A stretch of 46,429 nt of DNA from Streptomyces griseosporeus (lineage in GTDB: Bacteria > Actinomycetota > Actinomycetes > Streptomycetales > Streptomycetaceae), in contig NZ_BNBR01000011.1 in the NCBI RefSeq assembly GCF_014656055.1, positions 1-46,429 of the forward strand, in the 5' to 3' direction. Positions 32,348 through 39,749 of the stretch are shown piece after piece. Position 1 is the stretch's first letter. The number at the start of each line of letters is the position of its first letter. The position numbers were made by a program, and so were the translations under genes. The notes below the pieces were generated by a model. That model was not told the origin of the DNA. It saw only the letters and a list, made by a program, of their open reading frames with translations, and ran no database searches.

Positions 32348-32585
32348 CCTCGCCCCCCTCCAAAGTCATTAGTTTTGAGACTTCGATTCGGTAGATAGTG
32401 ATGGCGTCCAAACCATCGTCTACGAAAAGTCTCACGGCTTCCTTGACGGCCTGCTTCTCGTTTTCTTCCTCGTCCTCAACTTCTACCAAATTGAAGACTC
32501 GATTCCAGACCCCGACTGTTCCGCGTTCCGAATGGTAAATCTCGGCAGACCAGAGCGGTAGGTCGAAAACGATTCTGTCAGCCAC
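32331..32585 (-). CDS. Small hypothetical protein, 84 aa
   Basis: GTG at 32585 overlaps the exonuclease stop by 8 bases (GTGGCTGA); the open frame from 32705 lies inside the exonuclease gene. The sequence is beta-rich at the start (ADRIVFDLPLWSAEIYHSER) and helical in the acidic middle (EEENEKQAVKEAVRLFVDDG). Sandwiched between exonuclease and ATPase, so probably part of the same recombination module. Confidence 0.7.
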   Translation of the reverse strand: MADRIVFDLPLWSAEIYHSERGTVGVWNRVFNLVEVEDEEENEKQAVKEAVRLFVDDGLDAITIYRIEVSKLMTLEGGEDADLS

Positions 32586-33531
32586 GTTCGCGCCTGATCT
32601 CTTCAAGTGGCGGATAGCCGTATTCGTTTCGCTTGTACATTGCGTCAATCGCGTTCTTCGGATCGCGTCCCTCGAAAGTAGCGAGACACAATTCCTTGAA
32701 GTCACAATACTGACAGTTCATCGAACCGAGCGATGCCTTCATTTCGGTCACCGCTTCATCCCACGGAAGTCGCTTCAAATAAGCGAGGCGAACCGCCTTC
32801 TTCATGTGGTTTGCGAAAACCGACTCGATGAAATCAGACTCGTAAGCCTGAACATCGCGCTTCAGCAAATCCTCAACCTGAGGATCCTTCAGCTTTCGCG
32901 TTCGGAACTGATTCACAATGACGCGACGTACGACCGGCTCAGGCTTTCCGGCATAGCGTGTTGCACGCAGGGCGAGAATGTAGAGGGGGAATTGAGCGTT
33001 GAGCTTCAGCTTCCACTCATTCCAAAAGTCATACGTGAACTTGTGGTCAACCGGGGAAGTTTCACCGGCAAATGGACCACGCTTGTGGTAGACCACCAAG
33101 TCCAATCGACTCGGGAGGTAGAAATCAACCTCACCGGTCTGTTCCTGAGCGTGAAAGCCCTCAACTTCGAGAATTTCCCAATTCTCTACGTCCGACCGAT
33201 TGGTCTCAAAGTAGAGCTTGAGAATGTCGTACAGGTAATTGAGGATGGTGATTCGCTTGAGATCCGCGAATTCGCCAGCCAGCAATTCCTTTACCCGCAG
33301 CTGCTGAATGTGGGCGAGGGCATTCGCCTTGGAGACGTCGTAACTTTCTCCCTGCTGAAGACTCTTGTAGAAAATCTCCAGAGCTTCGTGCCCAATGATT
33401 CCGCGCACACGGGCTTCACCCATATCACGCAGCTGGAAATTCATGTCCGGATGAAAACCGAAACCCCACGCCAATTCACACGAGTCGGCGTTAGAAGCTT
33501 CAGTGTTGGACACGCCAATTTGATGCGACAT
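32578..33531 (-). CDS. PD-(D/E)XK exonuclease, Cas4/AddB-like
   Basis: ATG at 33531 (MSHQIGV) with AAAAGGTG upstream; the open frame starts 9 codons earlier without Shine-Dalgarno. 317 aa. The nuclease core is RLDLVVYHK and SPVDHKF (Asp and Asp-x-Lys). An N-terminal Cys (SNADSCELAWGF) plus C-terminal CQYCDFKELC match the iron-sulphur clasp of Cas4/AddB-like exonucleases. It would resect DNA ends to feed the adjacent recombinase. Family match is secure. Confidence 0.87.
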   Translation of the reverse strand: MSHQIGVSNTEASNADSCELAWGFGFHPDMNFQLRDMGEARVRGIIGHEALEIFYKSLQQGESYDVSKANALAHIQQLRVKELLAGEFADLKRITILNYLYDILKLYFETNRSDVENWEILEVEGFHAQEQTGEVDFYLPSRLDLVVYHKRGPFAGETSPVDHKFTYDFWNEWKLKLNAQFPLYILALRATRYAGKPEPVVRRVIVNQFRTRKLKDPQVEDLLKRDVQAYESDFIESVFANHMKKAVRLAYLKRLPWDEAVTEMKASLGSMNCQYCDFKELCLATFEGRDPKNAIDAMYKRNEYGYPPLEEIRRERG

Positions 33532-33633
33532 GTCGACACCTTTTCGTTTGTTGTGCACGTGCTATCGCTGGCCACAACAATAGCACATCGTGAGTTTTGC
33601 CACTAAATGAAATTCCCGGCCACAGGGTTTCAA

Positions 33634-33921
33634 TTAGAAGCAGGCTGGCTTGCCACAAACAAATTCGCGCTCATAGACTTTGTCATCGACGACAAAGTAT
33701 TTTGAGAGCCAATTTGCATCGAGTTTTATCGTGAATTCATCGCCACATACATAGCAAGTTCTCAGGACGAAACTCGGTGAGGGTTTGCCACAGTAAGAGC
33801 ATACAGGATGCCCATGCTCCGGGTCTACCACCCATAGGGGATGCTTTGAGCCAGATGAGTGATAGCAGGCGACTTGTAGGCGTTCCTCCAGGGTTAGGCG
33901 CTTTGGGCTAGTCGTCACCAT
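33634..33921 (-). CDS. Zinc-knuckle protein with three CxxC-type groups, 95 aa
   Basis: ATG at 33921 overlaps the previous stop by 14 bases; the longer frame from 33966 lies in the neighbouring gene. Cys/His groups: CYHSSG at the start, HPVCSYCGKP (about 40-48), CYVCGDEFTI (about 60-67), FVCGKPACF at the end. Repeated CxxC with Gly suggests two zinc knuckles. The remainder is basic to mixed. It may bind nucleic acids. No family is recognised. Confidence 0.65.
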   Translation of the reverse strand: MVTTSPKRLTLEERLQVACYHSSGSKHPLWVVDPEHGHPVCSYCGKPSPSFVLRTCYVCGDEFTIKLDANWLSKYFVVDDKVYEREFVCGKPACF

Positions 33922-34090
33922 TTGCCCACTTTGCGAGGACCTGAACAACTTCCCAAAGTTGTACAAGGGAAACTTGATTGTTGTTCATGTCCATCGTTTC
34001 TCTAATGAGTTCCTTCAATTGATCTCGGTCACTTTCAAGAGCAGCGATTTGAGCTGCAAGCTTTTCAAGCTCAATCCCTCCATTGCTCAC
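33908..34090 (-). CDS. Small coiled-coil protein, 60 aa
   Basis: GTG at 34090 overlaps the HTH gene's stop (GTGA). Heptad-like Leu/Ile/Ala/Glu pattern through residues 8-33 (EKLAAQIAALESDRDQLKEL), so a short coiled coil. The C-terminal part is more hydrophobic (LVQLWEVVQVLAKWANG). Translationally coupled on both sides. A dimerisation partner of the adjacent HTH protein is a reasonable guess. Confidence 0.6.
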   Translation of the reverse strand: MSNGGIELEKLAAQIAALESDRDQLKELIRETMDMNNNQVSLVQLWEVVQVLAKWANGDD

Positions 34091-34302
34091 TTTTTTGCTC
34101 CGTACTTTGTGTAAACCGCCGTCTTCGACTTTTCAAAGATGCGAGCTATGTCGTTCCACGAAAGTCGCGTGGGGTCATCTTCGGGCTTTGAAGTTGCGAT
34201 GCGAACTTCATCAGCAATCAATGTTTCGATAAGATCTGAAACGGCTTTGAGATGCCGAATCCTTCTTTCGTGTCGATTAACTTTGACATCCCCGCGTTGC
34301 AT
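34087..34302 (-). CDS. Small helix-turn-helix DNA-binding protein
   Basis: ATG at 34302 with GGAAGGGGA upstream, just below a hairpin (34320-34343). 71 aa. The N-terminus is basic; the C-terminal part LSWNDIARIFEKSKTAVYTK (about 46-65) is a HTH (helix-turn-recognition helix). It follows a stop-codon palindrome at 34418-34433 in a 132-base gap, a likely regulatory position. Could bind that palindrome or act as a local transcription factor. Confidence 0.7.
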   Translation of the reverse strand: MQRGDVKVNRHERRIRHLKAVSDLIETLIADEVRIATSKPEDDPTRLSWNDIARIFEKSKTAVYTKYGAKK

Positions 34303-34319
34303 TTCTCGTCCCCTTCCAT

Positions 34320-34343
34320 CGCACCCTATTGTGACAGGGTGCG
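34320..34343 (-). promoter_or_regulatory. Hairpin upstream of the HTH gene Shine-Dalgarno
   Basis: A perfect 8-bp stem CGCACCCT (34320-34327) / AGGGTGCG (34336-34343) with an 8-nt loop, about 10 bases upstream of the ribosome-binding site of the HTH gene. One of the hairpins in this arm placed just before a Shine-Dalgarno. Confidence 0.6.
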
Positions 34344-34417
34344 CGTAACCGGAAAAGGGGTTCTGAAACGATCATCACGATTTATCCATGGTTCTGTTAC
34401 AGGGCTATCATATTTCG

Positions 34418-34433
34418 TCACCCGTTCGGGTGA
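34418..34433. repeat. Stop-codon palindrome TCACCCG-TT-CGGGTGA
   Basis: TCACCCGTTCGGGTGA ends one base after the stop codon (34435-34437) of the 64-aa gene. The two 7-bp arms are perfect. No U-run follows leftward, so it is not a standard terminator. It matches the CACYC-N4-GRGTG pattern at 44903-44918, 46048-46063 and 11-26. Confidence 0.7.
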
Positions 34434-34434
34434 A

Positions 34435-34629
34435 CTAATAGCTTTCCCAGGTAGAACAACCACCATCAATGTGCCTCTGAGCCGCTCGATACGCCTCAGC
34501 CAAATTGATAGGGGTCTCAATACGTTGCTTCCTATCCCTCACGCGCTTACCGCAAGCTTCGTGAGCAATTTCAAGAATTCCCTCGTTTGTGCAAATCAAA
34601 AGGAACTCCGACATGACGTCCTGATCCAT
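34435..34629 (-). CDS. Small hypothetical protein, 64 aa
   Basis: ATG at 34629 (or ATG 34614, five codons later). Contains FLLICTNEGILEIAHEACGK and a basic helix (RVRDRKQR), mixed alpha/beta. No clear motif. It is preceded by the 93-aa gene and followed by a palindrome at its stop. The function is unknown. Confidence 0.6.
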   Translation of the reverse strand: MDQDVMSEFLLICTNEGILEIAHEACGKRVRDRKQRIETPINLAEAYRAAQRHIDGGCSTWESY

Positions 34630-34631
34630 TT

Positions 34632-34913
34632 TTAATCTCCGTTCGGGTGAATGGCGCCGCCTTCATTCTCCCAAGTTTCGAGCGGGAGGCGCTTGCGGCG
34701 CAGATTCTTCAGCTTATTAAACCTGATTGTTTCCGGGTTCCCTTTGGACGACTCACTTCCAATTCTTTTTGTCGTGTGCCAAGCCTTATGGAAAGCGCAG
34801 GGGTAAACGCGAAATCGCCTACCATACTTCTCTGAAAGACTCTTAGCGATTTCTTCAGCAAACCTCTTACTTGGAATTGGACTCTTCGCGCATTCAGTCT
34901 TTTGCCTTGACAA
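34632..34913 (-). CDS. Hypothetical basic protein, 93 aa
   Basis: TTG at 34913 (inside the HNH gene's end, preceded by GGAGGGAAGAAAGG). Residues 20-45 hold FAEEIAKSLSEKYGRRFRVY, then PCAFHKAWHTTK, a Cys/His-containing motif seen near HNH genes. The rest is basic (RFNKLKNLRRKRLP). Overlaps the HNH gene by 20 bases, so it is translationally coupled to it. It may bind nucleic acid; no family is known. Confidence 0.65.
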   Translation of the reverse strand: MSRQKTECAKSPIPSKRFAEEIAKSLSEKYGRRFRVYPCAFHKAWHTTKRIGSESSKGNPETIRFNKLKNLRRKRLPLETWENEGGAIHPNGD

Positions 34914-35451
34914 CCTTTCTTCCCTCCCAGAACTGTTCGCTCTTTACGAAATCGTCCAGCTCCGCCTCAACTGGTGAATGCGGGTTGTAGACGTCATTCC
35001 AAACGTAATCAGGATCGTTCAAAGTGTGCCAACGATTGTGGCACGAGTGGCAAATGCGGTGAACATTTCCCTGCTCATTGTTGAGCGTGTTTTTATCTGG
35101 GCCGTGGTGGCGGGCCTGCTGCAAATTGTTTACGCAGCCGGTAATTGGATGCTTCCCACCACCACAATTCTTCTTACCTGCCCACTCGCAAAGTTTTGTG
35201 TCGTCTAGCGGGTACCAACGTGCGGCACGCTTTCGACCGGTACTTTGCTGATCGCGCAAAGTGGAGTCATCTTTGTAAGTTTGTCGCTCTACTTCCCCTT
35301 CTTCCTCCGTTTCAGAATCAGGAACAAAACTATCCCCCAAAACAGAATCAGAAAGAGTAGGCTCACTGCGTCCATCAGAATCGTCCTCCGTGCATGATTC
35401 CGGATCCCGACATTCCCACGTGAGCCCTAGAAGGTGAGCGATGCACTTCAA
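34894..35451 (-). CDS. HNH endonuclease
   Basis: TTG at 35451 with GAGGAGGATT upstream; 185 aa. The N-terminal part is a Cys-bearing segment (LGLTWECRDPESC) and a polar acidic linker. The C-terminal HNH domain: GCVNNLQQARHHGPDKNTLN (His-His of the first motif), then EQGNVHRICHSCHNRWHTLN (Asn, two Cys, final His). HNH nucleases of this type assist terminase at cos ends or act as stand-alone nicking enzymes; here it lies far from terL, so a homing or replication role is also possible. Confidence 0.85.
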   Translation of the reverse strand: MKCIAHLLGLTWECRDPESCTEDDSDGRSEPTLSDSVLGDSFVPDSETEEEGEVERQTYKDDSTLRDQQSTGRKRAARWYPLDDTKLCEWAGKKNCGGGKHPITGCVNNLQQARHHGPDKNTLNNEQGNVHRICHSCHNRWHTLNDPDYVWNDVYNPHSPVEAELDDFVKSEQFWEGRKVVKAKD

Positions 35452-35472
35452 AATCCTCCTCTTTACGCTTGA

Positions 35473-35673
35473 CTAACCCTTCAGGCTGCGACGCCTAAAA
35501 AGAAAGGTGATACGAGTATTGCGGAATTGAATCATACAGCCATTGATCCCCTTCCACCACTTCGCCTCATGCTTCAGATATGGGCCACCATTTGGCTTGG
35601 CCCTAAAGATTACGAACCCACGATAAATCAGGGCTCGCTTCTTCTTGATTTCAATGATGGGGTACTTTGTCAT
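35473..35673 (-). CDS. Small basic protein, 66 aa
   Basis: ATG at 35673 overlaps the previous stop (ATGA). It has an aromatic and very basic sequence (IEIKKKRALIYRGFVIFRAK; NGCMIQFRNTRITFLFRRRS). An all-beta small fold is likely. The function is unknown; an RNA- or DNA-binding role is possible from charge. Confidence 0.6.
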   Translation of the reverse strand: MTKYPIIEIKKKRALIYRGFVIFRAKPNGGPYLKHEAKWWKGINGCMIQFRNTRITFLFRRRSLKG

Positions 35674-35876
35674 TCCGGCATTCCATCCTCGTGCCACTCT
35701 TCATGCTGAGTCTTCAATTCCTCAGCCTCTTCCTTTGTGTTCACCACGTCATTGAAACCGCACTTGAGGTCCCAACAATCGACGAGAAAGCCGCAATCCC
35801 CAAACGATGGTGCAACAATGTGAACCTCAGGCACCTTACTCATTGGCTCCGTCCGAAAATCCAGCCAGGTGGTCAT
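35670..35876 (-). CDS. Small Cys-containing protein, 68 aa
   Basis: ATG at 35876 with GGGGGGCTGTGAA upstream (the open frame begins at 36155 but those residues are implausible). Contains VHIVAPSFGDCGFLVDCWDL and KCGFNDV, three cysteines, and a Glu/His-rich helical tail (NTKEEAEELKTQHEEWHEDG). Coupled at both ends. No family was seen. Confidence 0.65.
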   Translation of the reverse strand: MTTWLDFRTEPMSKVPEVHIVAPSFGDCGFLVDCWDLKCGFNDVVNTKEEAEELKTQHEEWHEDGMPE

Positions 35877-35877
35877 T

Positions 35878-36012
35878 TCACAGCCCCCCCATGAAAGACT
35901 CAATGACGAACCAAGCAATTGAAGCAGATGCAGAAAGAATGGTGACGACTCGCCAGAGCAAGGAAATGTTAAAAGTGATCCACTGAAGCTTTTCGATTTG
36001 CGCTTCGTCCAT
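35878..36012 (-). CDS. Small single-span membrane protein, 44 aa
   Basis: ATG at 36012, stop TGA 35878-35880, one base before the next gene. A charged N-terminus (MDEAQIEKLQ) is followed by a hydrophobic helix of about 27 residues (ISLLWRVVTILSASASIAWF and VIESFMG). No enzymatic features. It is the first gene below the 440-base structured gap. A membrane accessory or superinfection-immunity role is only a guess. Confidence 0.6.
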   Translation of the reverse strand: MDEAQIEKLQWITFNISLLWRVVTILSASASIAWFVIESFMGGL

Positions 36013-36452
36013 TTGGCCACGCCCCCTATATGTCCCGATACAAAAATTAGCGGCTGCCTTTGGGAGTCTGCGACACGCTTGCTGAAATTTTCAGGATCGA
36101 GGGCGAACCTGAAACTTCCAGCGTGGGGAAATCGGGGTGGCCTTCCCAATTTCAACCCGCGCTCGCACTTGCCAAAAACAGCCGCTAACTTAGGTTTTCC
36201 CCTTTTTCCCGCCAGCGCCGAAAGGTGTCTGAAAAGCGACTGGCGGGAACATAGGGGGAAGCAACTTCAGGGACTCACGCACCCCTCAGCCGCTCACCAT
36301 CAGTATAGCCTACCGAGTGCCTATAGAAACCCCTGACAAGCCTGTCAGACCGTCAGAAACCAGACAGAAGTCAAGCGGAGTAGATCACTCGGCCAGAGTA
36401 GTCACCTTGCGCACCGGCCACCAGTACGCTAGGTGATCAAAGGTAAAAGCTT
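36013..36452. other. Structured non-coding gap in the leftward arm
   Basis: 440 bases without a gene. Contains a hairpin, CCCGCCAG (36208-36215) / CTGGCGGG (36240-36247), flanked by TTCCCC (36197-36202) / GGGGAA (36255-36260). Further on is TGACA-4-TGTCA near 36333-36346, and on the minus strand a TATACT around 36305 without a good -35. The adjoining sequence holds several CAGAC/TCAGAC repeats. It could hold an internal promoter, an operator or a replication origin; the sequence alone does not decide. Confidence 0.4.
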
Positions 36453-36650
36453 CTAACTTTCTCGAATTCGCTGCGGGTACTTATTTACGAACCACTTTCC
36501 AGAATCAAGGTCCTTCAAAACTCTGTGAACCTGGCCGTCAATTGCTCCGTAAACGGAAACGTCCATAATTTCAGCGCCATGCCCTTCGAGATAATTTAGC
36601 GCCTCGGCAATGCGCTCATATGCTTCTTCGGTGGAATGAATGTCGCTCAC
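36453..36650 (-). CDS. Small hypothetical protein, 65 aa
   Basis: GTG at 36650 overlaps the previous stop (GTGA). A helical N-terminus (STEEAYERIAEALNYLEGHG) is followed by a beta-rich segment (AEIMDVSVYGAIDGQVHRVL) and WFVNKYPQRIRES. It could be a small scaffold-like or toxin-antitoxin-sized protein; no family is recognised. Last gene before the structured gap. Confidence 0.6.
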   Translation of the reverse strand: MSDIHSTEEAYERIAEALNYLEGHGAEIMDVSVYGAIDGQVHRVLKDLDSGKWFVNKYPQRIRES

Positions 36651-36823
36651 TTTATGTACCTGTCTTTCGTCACGTTAGTTTTGCGGAGTTCTTCAACCAA
36701 CTTGTCGCACGTTTCGCATCCATCGGCGGCGCGCCAGCCTTTTTTGAAGCGGACTGGCCTTTTGGTTATAGGTGTATCAGGATGGATTGCGCATACTTTT
36801 CTGCCATCCTGATACACAAACAT
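36647..36823 (-). CDS. Small Cys-containing protein, 58 aa
   Basis: ATG at 36823 directly after the SNF2 gene's stop, end overlaps the next gene by four bases (GTGA). Contains VCAIHPDTPITKRPVRFKKG and DGCETCDKLVEELRK (one CxxC plus a Cys/His further on), a possible zinc site. Its first codons encode a long inverted repeat (36772-36817), so the start of the mRNA folds into a hairpin. The function is unknown. Confidence 0.65.
   Translation of the reverse strand: MFVYQDGRKVCAIHPDTPITKRPVRFKKGWRAADGCETCDKLVEELRKTNVTKDRYIK
36772..36817 (-). repeat. 14-bp inverted repeat just inside a coding region
   Basis: GTGTATCAGGATGG (36772-36785) and CCATCCTGATACAC (36804-36817) are perfect complements separated by 18 bases. 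On the minus-strand mRNA the hairpin begins six bases after the ATG at 36823. A strong stem so close to a start codon could control translation of this gene or uncouple it from the SNF2 gene. Confidence 0.8.
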
Positions 36824-38941
36824 TTAACCCTCCAGGAACTTTCGCATAGCCTCTACCAGATTCACGTCATCCTCGAAGCCCTTGAGCATTCTTTCCTTCT
36901 GGTCAATGATGGCGTCGATAAGTTCTGTTGCTGTGCCAGCGCAATGGAGGACGTGCACAATCGACTCGTACTCTGAGTCAATTCGACGCACACGGTCAAA
37001 CGTCTGCTCTTCCTTGCCTGGATTCCATTCCCGCTCAATGCATAGAACCTGCTGCGCACCGTTAAGGTTCAGGCCGACGCTCGCCGTTTGATACTGGCAA
37101 ATGAGCACGTCGTACTTATGCTCGCCAACCTTTGTGTGGTTGGTGTTGAAATCGTCGATGTATTCCTGACGGAGCTTGTCCGGAACGCCACCGTAAATCT
37201 TACCGACCCTGAGATTCTTTTCCTTGGCGCGGCGCTCCAATTCCTCAATCACGGGACGGTACATCGAAAAGACGACAATTCTGTCGCCCTCTTCAACAGC
37301 CTCAGAAACAATTTCCTCGGCCGCGTCCATCATTACCGACTCACCAATTGGCGGAGTCCCCGGCTTCGGGAAAACAACAGACGGCTTAATGCAGACCCCG
37401 GGCAGCCCCAATTCATCCGTACAAACCGGATCGTGATTGCAGCCAAGGATTCGAATTCCATCCGGCCATGAGGCGGCCTGACGCATTCGCGTATACCAAG
37501 CAAGAATGGCGTCAGTCGTCATTTGCTCGGTCTCGGAGAAAGCGAGTCGAGCCCTATCGCGCAGCTGCTGAATGAAATTGCTTTGGCGCGGATACTTTTC
37601 CGGATCCAGCTCAAGCCAATGGTGCTTGACTTCCTGCGGCGGCATTTTCACGCCAGCACTATCACGCGTACGCGCCGTGTACTTCATGCCGAGCTTCTTC
37701 AAAAGTCGCTCGGAACCACCCGAACCAAAAGTGTAGTACCAGCGCTCGTTTTCGTAGTCGTATCGCTTTTCGCAGTAGTCGTCGAGGAAATCCTTCTCCG
37801 ACGGAAAACCGACACGGTCGATCATGTGAAGCAGCGGCCAAAGTTCCTGAGGCTTATTCAGGATTGGCGTACCCGTCATAGGATACACATTCTTCACCGA
37901 GCAGAACTCGCCAAATTCATCAGGGCGATGCTCGCACTGCTTGCACAATGTGCCGTAGACAGTGCTTACGAAATCCTGACTGCCGCACTTCGGGCAAAGA
38001 TTCTCGGCGTAAACAAGTTCCTGAATGTCCTGCGTCGTCTTTGATTTGGCGCCCTTTAGGACATGCGCCTCATCAAAAATCACGGTGTCGAAAGCGCAGT
38101 CCTTGAGCTTTTCAAGGATCGTTCGATCCTTTCGCCACACCTCATAGTTGGTAATGACGATAGCCTCAGGCATGTGACGGATAACTTCAAGAATCTCCGT
38201 CTTGATACTTACGCCCTTGACGGCTTGATTCAGAACATGCACGAAAGTTTTGTTAGTCCAGCGCTCGAAAGCCCGCTTGAAATCTGCAATGACAGGCTTG
38301 GGCGTGAAAATGAGAACCTTCTTGCCCTTCCCTGTTGCACGCAGCATGTCGATCGTCATGATTGCCTGAAGCGTTTTACCGAGACCCGGCTTGTCGCCAA
38401 GCAATGCACGTTCTGCCGACACCAGACGAAATGCGCCCTCAACCTGGTGAGGAAGGGCCTTCTTTCCGTCAACACCCCTTCGCCAAGGGTAATCTTCCGC
38501 CAGATTTGTGAGGCGCTCTCTTTCGAGTTGAAGCCGCCTACGCGAAGCCAGCTCTTCCAAAAGTCTAGCTAGCTCACGTTCGTAAGCTTCCTTTTTCTTT
38601 CTGTCCTCACGGATAAGTTGATCGTTGTGAGCGATCTTTTCGTCAATTGGCCGTCGCCGATTGAGCAGAACACTTTCTAGCACGCGCAAAGCATTGATGA
38701 CAGCGCGAACGCGATCCAAAACGTCCTGGACTTCAAGCCGACCAAATTCAAGGTCGTACCCAATGAGCTTTCGAATGTCGCCCATTTCGTTGAGATCAGC
38801 AATTGCATCCCTCAGGAAAGCCAAACGCTCGAAATCCTCGTTCGACATCAAGCTCGAAAACTTGGCGTAGAATGTCCAGGGTCCCTCGGGCTCAGGATCG
38901 AACTGTGCCTCAAACGCGGACATGTCGAGTTCGTCGGCCAT
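36824..38941 (-). CDS. SNF2-type helicase with zinc insertion
   Basis: ATG at 38941; 705 aa. The N-terminal 155 residues are helical and charged, a coiled-coil extension (RRPIDEKIAHNDQLIREDRK). The helicase core has Walker A GDKPGLGKT (182-190), DEAH (290-293) and TGTP (356-359). Between motifs II and III sits CPKCGS...CKQC (Cys 316, 319, 333, 336), a zinc-binding insertion. The C-terminal helicase domain ends with QTASVGLNLNGAQQVLCIER and FDRVRRI motif VI. Typical of phage replisome-associated SNF2 translocases. It would remodel DNA or remove bound proteins. Confidence 0.92.
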   Translation of the reverse strand: MADELDMSAFEAQFDPEPEGPWTFYAKFSSLMSNEDFERLAFLRDAIADLNEMGDIRKLIGYDLEFGRLEVQDVLDRVRAVINALRVLESVLLNRRRPIDEKIAHNDQLIREDRKKKEAYERELARLLEELASRRRLQLERERLTNLAEDYPWRRGVDGKKALPHQVEGAFRLVSAERALLGDKPGLGKTLQAIMTIDMLRATGKGKKVLIFTPKPVIADFKRAFERWTNKTFVHVLNQAVKGVSIKTEILEVIRHMPEAIVITNYEVWRKDRTILEKLKDCAFDTVIFDEAHVLKGAKSKTTQDIQELVYAENLCPKCGSQDFVSTVYGTLCKQCEHRPDEFGEFCSVKNVYPMTGTPILNKPQELWPLLHMIDRVGFPSEKDFLDDYCEKRYDYENERWYYTFGSGGSERLLKKLGMKYTARTRDSAGVKMPPQEVKHHWLELDPEKYPRQSNFIQQLRDRARLAFSETEQMTTDAILAWYTRMRQAASWPDGIRILGCNHDPVCTDELGLPGVCIKPSVVFPKPGTPPIGESVMMDAAEEIVSEAVEEGDRIVVFSMYRPVIEELERRAKEKNLRVGKIYGGVPDKLRQEYIDDFNTNHTKVGEHKYDVLICQYQTASVGLNLNGAQQVLCIEREWNPGKEEQTFDRVRRIDSEYESIVHVLHCAGTATELIDAIIDQKERMLKGFEDDVNLVEAMRKFLEG

Positions 38942-38949
38942 TTTGAAAA

Positions 38950-39303
38950 CTACTCCGATTCAGCCTTGAGACCGCAGGTTGTCTTGTTGGGGAAATTCGT
39001 TAGAAAGTTATCCTTGCTTGTCATGTGCGTTCCGTGAGTACCAATGTACTCCCAGAGAATATTGTCATCCCCGAAACCTACCACACGAACCATGTCCATG
39101 CTGTCGCTGGAGAAAATGTCTCCAGGGTGCATCTCCTTCTCATAAAACACTAGCTCGTCCTCGTAATACCAATCGTCCTCTACCTCATAAGTCTCATTGT
39201 CGTACCGAATATTTGCCCGCTTTGCCGTATCGTCAATGCTGACAACCGTTGCTGGAATTCGGCCGCCAATGTAACGGACCCTGTGACCCCTCTTGAACTT
39301 CAT
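38950..39303 (-). CDS. SH3/KOW-like small protein, 117 aa
   Basis: ATG at 39303 (MKFKRGHRVR) with GGAGGGAAG upstream; the longer frame from 39336 enters the hairpin. The N-terminal 50 residues have KFKRGHRVRYIGGRIPATVV and then a VSIDDTAKRANIRYDNETYE strand pattern, like SH3-like/KOW or Tudor domains. The C-terminal half (MHPGDIFSSDSMDMVRVVGF) is another beta domain. A long nested inverted repeat (39317-39452) lies immediately upstream. A nucleic-acid-binding role is possible. Confidence 0.65.
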   Translation of the reverse strand: MKFKRGHRVRYIGGRIPATVVSIDDTAKRANIRYDNETYEVEDDWYYEDELVFYEKEMHPGDIFSSDSMDMVRVVGFGDDNILWEYIGTHGTHMTSKDNFLTNFPNKTTCGLKAESE

Positions 39304-39316
39304 TTCACTTCCCTCC

Positions 39317-39452
39317 GTAAAACATCGGGTCCCCACTCCCCTGACAAATGGTGGCTTGGTAGGCTCACCGGCAGGCCCAACCTCCTTCGTCGGCTGAGCC
39401 TACCTTTTCGTGAGCCTACCACCATTTGTCAAGGTCGCGCCCGATGTTTTAC
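39317..39452 (-). promoter_or_regulatory. Nested inverted-repeat leader with two alternative partners
   Basis: Outer arms GTAAAACATCGGG (39317-39329) / CCCGATGTTTTAC (39440-39452), middle arms TGACAAATGGTGG (39342-39354) / CCACCATTTGTCA (39419-39431), inner arm GGTAGGCTCA (39358-39367) that can pair with either of two identical TGAGCCTACC copies (39395-39404 or 39411-39420). All stems are perfect. The structure fills the gap up to a Shine-Dalgarno (GGAGGG at about 39311-39316). Choice between two partners could switch ribosome access. Confidence 0.75.
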
Positions 39453-39455
39453 TAG

Positions 39456-39737
39456 CTAGTCAAAAATCGGGTCAATCTCGCTCAAAAGCACAACACTTCC
39501 CTCGAAGAGAGAAAATTGAGCGCCCTCGTAAGAATGCTCAATGAGCTGCCAAAGGCTTGTACCGTCGCTCACGATGTGACCGTCGCGAAGTTTTTCCCAC
39601 GCGTATCTGGCTGCTTCCCATTCTTCGGTTGGGAAACTATCGTCATCGATGAGCTGAATCTTTAGATGGTCCCAGCTTTCTTCTGCGTGAAGATGGACTT
39701 TCCCATTAGAAAGCTCCTTCTGAAAGACCAGAAACAT
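39456..39737 (-). CDS. Hypothetical protein, 93 aa
   Basis: ATG at 39737. Mixed alpha/beta sequence with acidic residues (HAEESWDHLKIQLIDDDSFP; SLFEGSVVLLSEIDPIFD) and two Trp residues. No motif is recognised. Downstream of a HTH gene with 12 bases between; ends 4 bases before the nested hairpin. The function is unknown. Confidence 0.65.
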   Translation of the reverse strand: MFLVFQKELSNGKVHLHAEESWDHLKIQLIDDDSFPTEEWEAARYAWEKLRDGHIVSDGTSLWQLIEHSYEGAQFSLFEGSVVLLSEIDPIFD

Positions 39738-39749
39738 TACGCCACACCC

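Noticed and set aside
36301..36346. Leftward promoter with TATACT in the 440-base gap
   Set aside because: The -10-like hexamer has no -35 at a valid distance; the TTGTCA nearby is 26 bases away.
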